Assembly (NCBI RefSeq): GCF_963678635.1 | Contig: NC_087062.1 | Location: 11,326,670 to 11,390,669, forward strand | Reading direction: 5' to 3' | Source: Symsagittifera roscoffensis | Taxonomy: Eukaryota > Xenacoelomorpha > Acoela > Convolutidae | DNA: 64,000 nucleotides | Shown here: piece by piece, positions 41,982 through 52,864 of the stretch | How the letters are laid out: each line of letters begins with the position of its first letter | How positions within the stretch are numbered: the first letter of the stretch is position 1 | The notes under the pieces: model-generated | The model's database searches: none | Told to the model about the DNA's origin: nothing | What the model saw: only the letters and a program-made list of their open reading frames with translations | Made by a program: the position numbers and the translations under genes

Positions 41982-43385
41982 AAGTCTTATGTTTTGGTTT
42001 TCATCTGCGAGCTTCATAAGATATCCATACCTGTAGTAGTGAGAATAGCCAAAAAGACCTTTCCATATTCGCCACTGTCAAGGTGCCTTAGCCAAAATAC
42101 TTCATCCGCCGCAAATTCGAACATCGGTCCCAACAAACCATAATCCATACAAGCATACGTTGAAACTTTCCTGTGACTATCCGCATTACTACGCAACCTC
42201 GAACAGTAATTGTTATCTACTGATGTGAATTTGCAGATTTCATTATACGTGTTTTCCACATTTGAAGACGAAGGTTGATGAATTCGATGCATCGCGACTA
42301 CGTTTTGATTATGCAGATTCACAACACCACGACGGCAACCTCTGTTACTTTGATAACCATCCGAACCCCTGTTTGATTTCGGTCGCAGTTTGACAAACGC
42401 AAGTATACAAGCCGAAACCACAAGGATTAATAATAGGACAGCAACCACGACTGTAACACCGCATATTTTTGTTATTTTGTAAGACCCGTCATCTGATTGA
42501 TGCAGCACCAATGAAAGCACAGGCAACTTTTCCTCTCTTGGGAGGTTCCACAACTTACTCTGCTCCTGGATCAGATTTCTGAGAACAATGAACATCCATA
42601 AAACAAATTTAAAATATCATTTCCCTTTGAATCAACTTCTAAATTATAACGGCATAGCATAAAAACACCACGTCGATTTTCCAATCTGTATACATAATCC
42701 AGAAAACTACAAATTCTGAATTAGAGAAGCTTCAATGAATTTCGGGGAAAAAATATTTGGGTAATCCATGTCGCCTCCGGGATTCAAAATCTAGCTCATA
42801 AGCAATTCAAACAGCAGAAAAAATTAGGCTTTGAATTTTGAAAAGGAATTTGATTAAAGAAAAAAATCAACTCGCAGATCTTTAAGCAAAATGTGAAAAA
42901 CAAAGCAAAAACTGGCAGATAGACAAGATACTTAGAGGTTTCAAATTTCGTTTCAACCAATAGGTCAATGAAAAAAAAATTGTCCAACAAAAACTTAGCA
43001 GACCTCCGGACACAAATCATTTTTTCTTCAAAAAAAAATAACTAACGCGTGTAATAGAACTCTCCGAGACACTGATATTCTAACCCCGGCCTATAAACTA
43101 GGAAGCACTGACATTCAACATTAGAACATAGTTAAGCATATTTTCTTGCATCTACTTTCTTAAAATCTAAGGATGAAACATGTGCGGAGACATGTCGGTT
43201 TTGCATTGAAATAACTTCTATCGCCTTTACGTTCAATCAGATCATGATTTTTTGCTTATCGCAATCACTAAACAAGGTAGCAACTCTTTTCTATGTCAAC
43301 TTGAATGACTTTCAAAATTTTTTATTTTTTTAAATCAAAATGTTGAGTCAGAAATAGGAAAAAACAATTTTTTTTCAAAAAGTCA
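41982..43385. other. Unique segment X (1,404 bp) between blocks A1 and B1
   Basis: Occupies the place that Y (1,412 bp) takes in the other two units but is unrelated to it. Contains one receptor-kinase exon on the minus strand (42031-42578). Its right end (from about 43335, aaatgttgagtcagaaa) is already block-B-type repeat sequence, so in this copy B extends further left than in the tandem copy. Confidence 0.85.
42031..42578 (-). CDS. Orphan exon of a receptor tyrosine kinase-like protein (partial)
   Basis: Read on the minus strand: acceptor ttgttctcag, an open exon of 548 nt, then donor gtatgg after actactacag. It encodes a short extracellular stretch, a strong transmembrane helix (VTVVVAVLLLILVVSACIL), a juxtamembrane region with Tyr motifs (NTYNEI, YACMDYG), and the start of a kinase domain, GEYGKVFLAIL, with the glycine-rich loop reading D-S-G-E-Y-G-K-V. 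This is the usual order in a receptor tyrosine kinase. No downstream kinase exon (VAIK, HRDLA, DFG) is visible at lower coordinates, where block A and then the myotubularin gene lie. It may be a gene fragment, a pseudogene, or part of a gene with exons outside the window. Confidence 0.6.
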
Positions 43386-44197
43386 AAAAAAGTTAAATAA
43401 ACTCACTAAGCCACACTCTATGAACCTGTTCATAATGGTTTTCATGACCAAAGCCGTAAAAAGTACCCAATTTGAGAAACTTCGAAAAATCACCTTTTAG
43501 TTAACTCAAAAAAGTGGAAAAATCTGGTAAAATGGGCTTCAAACCGATAGGATCGAAAAGTGACCTTTATAAGATATGATTACCGTGTTAAATTAGGGCC
43601 GCATGCAAAAAAATAGAAAAATTCAACGAAACGTTTTTGAGAACTCGACAAATATGGTCATTTTGGTAAATGTATAATTTTAGAAATTTTTTGCCCGGAA
43701 GGGGCCCCTACCCCTTCCTAAATGCTTTTTGTGCTACACGCGACCATCTAGGGGTGCTTAACCGTCCCCACCCACCCGACCGAAATAATTATTGACCATT
43801 TCACGTGATCAATCGGGCTTCAATCACTTTTTTTTTCCGTTGAGTAGTAACGGAAAGCGATTTAAGACAACCAAATTTCTTTAAAAACTGATGAAGCAGG
43901 TTTTCACTGAGCTACATATCCAATATGGGTAAAGTGCCTTTTATATCTGAAAACCCCTCTCGCAAAAACCCCAATAAAGCGAAAATTTACCCCATTTTTT
44001 CTGTGTTTGCTGGCCACATTTTTGATCTGGCTCTGGTCATGACGTTGTTTAACTTATAATCTTCCAAGACATTTTTTCTACAATCAAATATTTTTAAGAG
44101 TGCCAACAAAAGGAGAGTGCCAACACAACAGCTCTGCCCAAAGTAGTGTAAGAAAAATGAACAGCTAGAATCTATTTTTTTTGTCTTTGGTTGTTCT

Positions 44198-44240
44198 GGA
44201 TGCTCCCCACATGGGACCACATGGGTCCCAGGGAGCATCC
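44198..44240. repeat. Nested hairpin in block B
   Basis: Outer arms ggatgctccc (44198-44207) and gggagcatcc (44231-44240). Inner arms tgggacc (44212-44218) and ggtccca (44224-44230). Copy at 53677-53719. Confidence 0.85.
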
Positions 44241-44349
44241 CATAAGGATTAAAACAAACGTGCAACAATTATTTACCCGCCAATTAGGGTCACTCTTGCG
44301 GTTCAACAATCTGTATTTGAAAAAAAAATGATTCAAAGAACAGTTCAGG

Positions 44350-45970
44350 GCGGCATGCAAAAAATAAGAACAATCTCACGCACGGGTTCCTGAAATTACT
44401 TTATTGAGAGTAAAAATATTCAGTATGTGTAGGAGCCTTTAACGTAAAATCCATTCAGAAAACAGATAAAACCTACAATTTTTATCCAATTTTGACAATT
44501 TACTACTGTAAACTCAATAAATTGTCAACGGGGAATTCAAATATGCCATCAAAACTCACTTTTTCTCACTTTTGAACTTTTTTGTACATTTTTGATAAAA
44601 AATGTTGAGTCAGAAACGCTTAAAATCAATTTTTTCCAAAAAGACAAAAAAAGTTGTTCCAACCATTTTATTTCACTGAGCCACACTTTATCAACCTCTT
44701 CAGAATGGTTTTCATTACCATAGCCGTAAAATTCCCATATTTAGAGAAAAGGCGAAATAACACCTTTTTGGTTAAATAAAAAAAAGGAAAAACCGGATAA
44801 AGTGGTCTTCAATCCCTTAGGATCAAAACGTGACCTCAATAAGGTATGATTGCAGTGTCAATTAAGGGTCGCATGCAAAATTATAGAACGTTTTTGCGAG
44901 CCAACTATGAGAAAGAGGTTTTTTTTCGGAATTTGGCTAATAGTATTTGTAGTAATATAGTAGTAAATGGCCACAGAAAAAAAACTTGTAAAAACCACAA
45001 TTTTTAGCCAATTTTGATAAATTATTACTCTATACCTACTAAATCGACTATGGCAAGCTCAAATCTGCCATCAAACCTCACTTTTTCTCACTTTTGAACA
45101 ATTTTATTTTTTTGATAAAAAATGTTGAGTCAGAAACGTTAAAAATCACTTTTTTCCAAAAAGTCAAAAAAAGTTGGTCCAATCAAAACATGTCACTAAG
45201 CCGAACTTTATGAACCCGTTTAGAATGGTTTTCATGACCAAAGACGTAAAATTTACCCATTTTGAGAAAAGTCGAAAAAACACCTTTTTGGTTAACGCTA
45301 AAAAGTGGAAAAAGTGGGAAAATGTTCTTAAAAATAAAACCATGGAAAAGTGACACAAATAAACTGCCATTATCTTGTCAATTCCTGGCCGCATGCAAAA
45401 AATTGGAAAGATTAAACGAGCCGTTTCCGAGAACGAGACTTTTTTTTAGGAATTTGACTATTAGTATTTGTAGTAATATAAAAGTAACTGACAATAGGAA
45501 AAAATTCGTAAAAACCACAATTTTTACCCAATTTTGATATTTTAAAACTCTATACCAACTAAATCGACTATGGCAAGCTCAAATAAGCCATCGAAACTCA
45601 CTTTTTCTCACTTTGGAACAATTTAATTTTTTTGATAAAAAATGTTGAGTCAGAAACGTTAAAAATCAATTTTTTTCAAAAAGTCAAAAAAAGTTGGTCC
45701 AATCGATACATTTCACTAATCTACACTTTACAAACCTGTTTAGAATGCTTTTCATGACCAAAGACGTAAAATTTACCCATTTTGAGAAAAGTCAAAAAAA
45801 CACGTTTTTGGTTAACGCGAAAAAGTGGAAAAAGTGGGAAAAATGGACTTAAAAACAAAACCATGGAAAAGTGGCACTAACAAATTGTCCTTATCTCGTC
45901 AATTCAGGGCCGCATGCAAAAAATTGGAAAGATTGAACCTGACGTTTTTGAGAACTCAATTTATTTTCCG
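44350..45970 (+). repeat. ~520-bp tandem monomers (three) in block B
   Basis: Each monomer contains aaaaaatgttgagtcagaaacg (about 44598, 45117, 45639), caaaaaaagttg(g/t)tccaa, atggttttcatgacca, cacctttttggttaa, ggccgcatgcaaaa and a closing actcactttttctcac. The monomers are diverged from each other (roughly 80% alike) but identical between the two B copies. Confidence 0.85.
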
Positions 45971-46019
45971 AAAAGGACAGGGTATATATTGAAAAAAAAT
46001 TTTTGCCCGGAAGGGGCCC

Positions 46020-46064
46020 CTACCCCTTCCTAATCGCTTTTTGCGCCCGATTAGGAAGGGGTAG
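46020..46064. repeat. 17-bp perfect hairpin at the end of block B
   Basis: Arms ctaccccttcctaatcg (46020-46036) and its exact inverse (46048-46064) with an 11-nt spacer, preceded by a second overlapping hairpin ggaagggg/ccccttcc (46010-46030). Copy at 55499-55543. Confidence 0.9.
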
Positions 46065-46075
46065 AGGAGAGCCCA

Positions 46076-46143
46076 CCGAGGAGAGCCCATTGCATTGAAA
46101 TCTTATGGGGATCTCCTCGGAATAAGATTTCAATGCAATGGGC
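46076..46143. repeat. Interleaved inverted repeats at the B/A junction
   Basis: ccgaggaga (46076-46084) pairs with tctcctcgg (46112-46120). The directly following 21-mer 46085-46105 pairs perfectly with 46123-46143. The arms are interleaved (1-2-1'-2'). The A-copy-1 boundary (36628) falls exactly in the spacer between the arms: the left arms are absent there. Copy at 55555-55622. Confidence 0.9.
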
Positions 46144-49100
46144 AAAGAATAATTATTGCGGCATAGAAAAAAATCGAGTAAAATATTTTCCAGATTTGGT
46201 TTAGTCTTCTCTTTAATATGTAGATGAAGGTGCAGAAATCACTGAAGGCTTCCGTAAGTTTTCCTTCGCTTGTGTATTCAAATTGACTGTAATCGCCTTT
46301 AGTTGTTTTTCTGGTTACCCATATTTATTACTTATATTTGCTGTGAAAACTCAATTTTTAGCTGCAATTCTTCTTTTTTATAAGATTAGTCGATTTGGGT
46401 AATCATAATCGCAGCTTGGACAGGATTCTAATTGCTATTATAAGGAACTTTCATAACTTGCGATTAAATTCCGCAGTGGTGCTCTGCTTAGTGCTAGTTT
46501 TCTTATCCAGTTCAAATTTGGCAAAAAAACTGATGGTTAGATTAATTTTAGTTCGGACAGCATGGCAAGTTTGGTACTTAACTAATATAGCTACTCTGTT
46601 CCAGCAGAAAAGACCATAGAACCAATTTACGCCACCGAAATTTTTCATGTTTTTATTTCCAATAATAAGCCTAAAGTGATGGATGGGGGTTAACTCATAA
46701 ATATCAACATTGAGTTATGTCAAAAACAGTAAAATGAAAAACCACTTACAGATAGATTGATGTCAAACTTCCAAAAATACCAGAAGCAACAAAAGGGTTA
46801 AATTAGGGGTGTTGCCTTTTCCCGGTTAATTTTGGGTAGACCTCCAAAAATAGGTGGAGAAAATATTCGATTTTTGCCCCTCTCCGGAATAACTTCGGGA
46901 ACTTCCTCCAAACAACGGGACCAGTTTGGGGGCCTATTTAGGGTATTTTCTGAGTAGAGGGCATATCATAATCGAGTTTGATAATAGCGTCTTAGAAATT
47001 GACTCGAGCAGGATAACAGATATACAGGTTACCAAGTATAGGTAAATGGAAGATGAGCATACTTTAGTGAACGTTTCAGCTATACCAAGGTTTGTCAAAC
47101 CCTAAGCTCAAACTTAAACACAACCAGAAGTCCAACCCCGCAATAATTGTAATCAAACACTTAACAGGTTTTTACAATGAGAAAATCCTTAAACCTGAAC
47201 GTACATGCGAAATGGGAGACAGAGTAAGACGAGCCTATGCTGACTTTCCTTTTTGAAAATAGTATGGGCCTCAGTTTACCGATTTCTTTCTCACAGTGAA
47301 GAAAATTAATATTACCTTTCCACAGATCGTATAATAAAAAAAGACCTGGAGAGGAAGAATTATTTTTTTATCCAGATAATTTCTTGGAGTTTATTTATTA
47401 GACTTTCTTAGAATTATTTTCAAGAAAAGAAGTATTCGTTTAAGAGAAAGAGCAGATAAAGTCAGAGAAAATTGAACAGTCTGTTTGGGCGAAGAATTTA
47501 GAGAATCTGAAAAATGCAGAACGGCTCATCCGAAACAATTTTAGTTTGGTTTTCTCTGCGCTTGCTATTAGACTTCAGACTTCTTTTAATCTTTTATCTT
47601 CCTTTCTACCAGGAGGCAGACATTTGCATTTTTATTGGTTTTTGATATTGAAAAACCAATTTTTAGTTTAAATTGGAACTCGGAATATTTTCACCTGCCT
47701 TATTTACTTTAATATTCAGAGCGGCGGGGGATTCATCTGTTGTCGAAGTCAAAACAATAGGCACACTCCGCCTGATTGGCGTTGTGGATAAATATTAAAA
47801 TCCTCGGTTCATCGAGAGATAAGTTGATTTCATTATCTTTCTGGGTGGGTAGCCTCTCCACAACCTACGGAAATTTTCCTCCTCCTTTAGGTAACCCAAC
47901 TTCCAGTGACAGAGAGGTTGGGTTCATGCGCCTTTTTCCATTTTTGATTTGGCTTTTGTGCAAAGACCTGAATCATTCTGCCGGTTCTGGTAACGGGTCA
48001 GCACCCAAGCAATTCCAGTTTGAAACTGGGTCATACTTCATTTCCTAATATATAAAATGATTTTCTTTGTTTTACACCGTTTTGGTAAGGTTGATTTAAT
48101 GCACTAATTAGGCAACACCATTTATACAAAGGAGTTTTAAAAAAGATATGTAATAAGTTATAAAATATTGGAATATTGGGCAATAATTAACTCCTAAATT
48201 TAGTTAAATATCCACTGACTCATCATGGGGTCCCCTTCTTTTGGTAAAAGGCACTAGAAAAAACCGGGGGAATTATACTTTTTCCAACCTTTTTGATATA
48301 GTTTTGAATCAAATTAAGTGGTATTGTTTGTGTTTTACTGAGTCCCACCACAAGAACGGACGATTTATGGCGTTTGATAAGCCATAGTTTACAGAGTTTT
48401 CCTCTGTGGGTTTTGCGTTGTTTCTCATTGTAAAAAGGTTTTCAGAAAAAAAAGAAACCAGTGTGACACGTAATTAGATATATATAAGTTTAAAAGTAGA
48501 AACGTAGGCAAAAAAGTTGGATCTTAGCTATTGGAAAATTTACTTCCGAGGGTTAGAGAAGTCATATTTTATTTTGCAAAAGTGATAATTTGCTGTTAAT
48601 GGCGGCAAGCATATACTGCGAAGTTTATGAAACGGGTGATTATCTGTTAAGTGCCGATTATTTGTTATATAAGTAGTTCGGGAACCGCCTTGTCTCTTTT
48701 GCCATTTCGTGGCATACATCGCAAGGTGAGTAATAGGAAAACGACAATGTGTAGACTAGTGTACGTCAGATGGGGTCGAGAGTTTTCCCGTATTGGCCGA
48801 TGGTTTCCTCTACTACTTCGTCGCAGTCTTTAGAAACAAGATGGAGATGCTGGTGTGCCATGTTTTTAAGTTGTTTCTTGAAAGCTGTTTTGTGTATTAC
48901 ATAATCTTGGGTCGAATAACTCGGTTTTAGATAAATCTTGCAAACAGCATGAAGCAAATGATACAATAAGAGCCATAAATTTTTGATAAGTTCATCGACA
49001 AAGGAGGATGTCTATTTTGAGAAAAAGATAAAGAGGGATCCTTTGATCAGATGTTGGCCCAAAAGAAGATTTGGGCTCAGAATGGCAATTATTATAATAA

Positions 49101-51452
49101 AATGAATCATTGCCTTGATGGCAATATAGTAATTGCGCATTTATCACGTGGAAATGTTGACGCCATAGTGGACATGGAGATTTGTCCAACCGTAGTGGAT
49201 AAGGAGATTTGTCCAACCGTAGTGGATAAGGAGATTTGTCCAACCTTGATTGGGACTTCATTTTTTGGTAGCAATGGATGCAGATTTTGTGAAAAAGGCT
49301 GGTTTTGGTCATTTTCATGAAGATTTCTCATCTTCGATTTTCCTTTTCGTTCGAAGCAGAAGTGGCACTCGAATATCGTTTTCTTTTTATGTCAAATTTT
49401 TATTTAGAATGCGGGAATTTTCTTTTCTTATTGTTTTTATTTGGATTGGGATTTCCTCAACGTCACGAATGCTGTCGGAAAATTCCTAAAATTTTCTAAT
49501 TTGTGAAGTATAGATTTTTCCCTTCTGCCTGTTATATAGTCGCTATGTAAAAAAGAAATTGTTTACAAAAGTAAGGGCCTGTTTCATCCTCCACCCAGAT
49601 CATTTCATTGTATTGAACAAGTGGTTAATTCATGTAAAACAGCGTTTTTCTAAATGCAAAAGTTACGCCCATGAATAGAAAATTCAGATACCATATCACT
49701 TTTCATTTTGTTTCAGATGACAAATAAAATAATTAGAAGTGGTGCTTGCCTAACAAAAAATTAAATGCCAATAGTTTTTACATTTTTATATTACTAGTGT
49801 GCGGCTCGCCACTAAATAAAGTTTCAAAATGAATAATGAAGATAGAAACAAATTTGGGTTTTGAATCTCCCTAATGCGCTAAAATAAAAGTAAAATGAAT
49901 ATTTTTCAATAAAGTAAAATGTTTTTTTCTTAAATAGCAGCAAAAATGTTCAAACTACAGCTGATATTTAATGTTTTTTCTTCGTTGAAACGTAGTAAAA
50001 AGTTGCAACCAGGTTTGTTTTTGAAACGTTACGTCGTTTAACCCAGGTTTTTTCAATTTTCTCAGAAGATATAAGTTTCTTTGTACTGAGAAACACTTTC
50101 CGGTACGATACTGCATTCAAATGTACTTTCGGAGATTTTGAGGTTGCAAATAGGACAAGTTTTTCGTCAAACGCCTGCCAAACTAAATAAACAGGTTGTC
50201 CAAAGTATGGAACTATTTGTTGACATTTTGAATTTCGGCCTGGCCTAGTGGCCGCGTTGTTACCGTGCAATCATCGCGGGAAATTGGCACTGAAATAGGC
50301 ACTTTCGAAATAACATTATGTTGCCATGTTTCCACCATACTTTTAAGCTTCAAGTAGGACTTCTCATGAAAAAACGAATCATCATTTCCACCCAGCACTA
50401 GTACAACTAGACATTGTTGTCTTTACGAGATAGACTGAAGATGGTTATCTTTAAGCTGAGTGGCCAAAGAACGTACAATTTGTTGATTCTGCCATTCACT
50501 GCTAGCTCCATGTGTTTCACATGGGAATCACCAATTTTCATCACCCTGAACATGAATATTGATGAACACTGTTCTCACTAGAAATCAAATGTAATTTGCG
50601 TATTTATGAACCTACTCTCTCAGATTTTCCATTCCGCCGACAGAAGGCACCCTTAAAAATTCCAAAGTATATGTTTTAATTACGAACTGGTACTTGCAAA
50701 AATTAAATTGACAAAACAAAAGCTTCAGATCAAATTATCGACCACAAAATACTCATTATTCAATATCTTATTTTCAACCTTTTTTAGAAATTAATTTAAA
50801 AACTAGTCATTTGAAATTTCGCTGTATCCTTACAATTTAAGTAATTTGGGTATTGTTTAATGTTTAAACATTACCCAAATTAGCTGGTAGGCAATTTTTT
50901 GTAAATTTGCACGCCTTGTAAATAAACAAGGTTATTCACCTTGGGTATTTCTTTGATTAAAAAGAAGAAATATCATGAAAATCAATCAACAAAATTATAA
51001 GAAAAAGTGAAATCATTAGGCTAATCATTAGAATCCGTCATAAGTTGAAAGTCATAACGTTAGTAAAAATCAAAACTTTGATAATAATCAGAATAACACA
51101 AAACACCTAATTTAGAGTTTTATATATTTAATTAATGTTGTTTGTTCTGCAAATCAGTCATAATCACAATTCAAAATGAAAAAAATAAATATGTGATATA
51201 TACACATTTGTATATTTGTTTTAAAATACGACTGTGATATATACACATTCATATTTCAAAACAAACATACATACAATCGGCCATACATACCTAAACCCTT
51301 CCATACATACATACATACATACATACATACATACATACACTGCCCATACATATATACATACATATATACACCCAGCCATACATACATTGTACATACATTG
51401 ACACATACATACGTACAAACTTAATACTTACACCTCATCATAATCAGACCAA
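46104..51452 (+). repeat. Duplicated block A, copy 2 (5,349 bp)
   Basis: About ten differences from copy 1 over 5.35 kb; apparently identical to copy 3. Same internal contents: minisatellite 49168-49247, SGNH relic 49968-50540, CATA tract 51275-51415. Confidence 0.95.
49968..50540 (-). pseudogene. Decayed SGNH-hydrolase frame, block A copy 2
   Basis: Same broken block I, III and V order as at 40493-41065, with one coding difference (Cys to Phe in VLFATSKSPK) and the same stop and frameshift. Confidence 0.6.
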
Positions 51453-52864
51453 TTAAAGTTCGCTGACGAGGTTCAAAAAAATATTAACGAATAAACAATG
51501 TTTAATTAATAGGTTAACAATCGTCCCATAGACGATTTTTAAAAATTGAAAAATCGCAGACTATTTTTCAAACTTGAACGGTGAAGCTTAAAAACACTTA
51601 TAAAGAGCATAGTGAAAAGTGAACAAAAATAATCTGAAAAGCATGATAAATTGAATCATGATAAATTAATCATGATAAATTATTTGAAATACATGACCTT
51701 CTGAATCATGAATCATGATAAATTATTTGAAATACATGAATCATGATAAATTATTTGAAATACATGACCTTATTTTTGAAAAAATTGACCTATTTTTTGA
51801 AACTGACCTAAAGTTTCAGGACATAATGGCAAACTAAACATTAAAGTGCTTTTTTGCTCTTGAAATTACTAGAACTATAAATAAGGATCACGAGAACCAT
51901 AAATCATCATCATCGCCAAGATTGATGTTCATGCTTTCTAATTCGTGCTATCTAATTGGTTTCAAGATGTCTTATCAGTGTCGCTTCAAGTAGCGGATTA
52001 AAAAAGAGTGAAACTAGACAAAAATTGGATTAAACTTAGCTTTAACAATTGGTTTCATAAAGCAAACATAACTAGACCAAAGAAAAGTATTCTTAGGGAA
52101 AACAGGTGAGCATTGTAGTACGACACAGGATTTATATCTCGTGGTTTATTTGGATGGAAAGAATAGTTACTTAGCTACCTGGAGGTAGTTAATTGGCACA
52201 ATAAGACTCTACGACAGTTAACTGGAAGGTCAGGATTAAATTATAGCGTTGATGGGAAATTAAGAGGATTAGAATCAAGTTGCTACCTTATAAGAGAACC
52301 TCAATCTAGCCTCAGGAAGCCCAGGCGTTAACAAGATGAGTAAATAAAGTCCTTAGGAAGTTGGTTAAATGAACTTAACTTGGATTTGAAGTGAGATTGG
52401 ACCTGATCTTTGCACAATCAGAGATATCTATCTTGAATGTTACAACATAACTGAAAAAATCGGCTTTCCAAAAGAGCTTTTTGAAGTGAATTACAATTTT
52501 TTTGTTTGATGTCATCAAGTTGTTCAAATTAGACCTGGAATGAGCGTCAAAAGCTCGTTGTCTTTTTTATAAACTAGATGCGAAGTCGAATAAACATTCA
52601 AATTCAAAATGAAAATTGGTTTTTTGATGCTTTTTCTTAATTTGATAACATTGTTTTTGTAATCCAGAAGTAATGTCCTCGCGGCTAATAAGCGAATTTT
52701 TTAAAACTTAGATATAATTTGATTTTCAAGTATATAATCGTTTTGGCCTTTTTTAATAACAATTTTAAAAGCAAAAATTATAAAGCTCATTTACACCGTC
52801 TCTCATATTTGATTTTTGAACATTTGCGTTAAGAAAGCCAGTGTAGAATGGTTTTTGGTGTTCT
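51453..52864 (+). repeat. Block Y, copy 1 (1,412 bp)
   Basis: No gene recognised. Holds a short direct-repeat cluster at about 51650-51775 made of atcatgataaattatttgaa plus atacatga(cctt). Identical by eye to 60932-62343. Confidence 0.9.

Larger units (their letters stand above)
43386..46103 (+). repeat. Block B, copy 1
   Basis: 2,718 bp with no gene recognised. Contains a partial monomer (43335-43665), a 0.6-kb insert-like middle part with a strong hairpin (44198-44240), and three ~520-bp tandem monomers (about 44350-45970). The motif gcccggaaggggcccctacc appears at both 43691 and 46005. The minus-strand frames at 43987-44360 are incidental and span the hairpin. Confidence 0.9.
43386..52864 (+). 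repeat. Tandem unit 1 (B-A-Y, 9,479 bp)
   Basis: Direct tandem copy of 52865-62343, with no difference that I could find by eye over the regions compared. Composition: B 43386-46103, A 46104-51452, Y 51453-52864. The unit 1/unit 2 junction (ggtgttctaaaaaagttaaa) shares an oligo-A with both the X/B junction (gtcaaaaaaagttaaa) and the exit of unit 2 (ggtgttctaaaagagtttta). Confidence 0.95.

Noticed and set aside
46076-46143. Functional RNA pseudoknot
   Set aside because: The arm order is pseudoknot-like, but loops of 0, 6 and 2 nt around a 21-bp stem are not sterically reasonable. A rearrangement scar is the better explanation.
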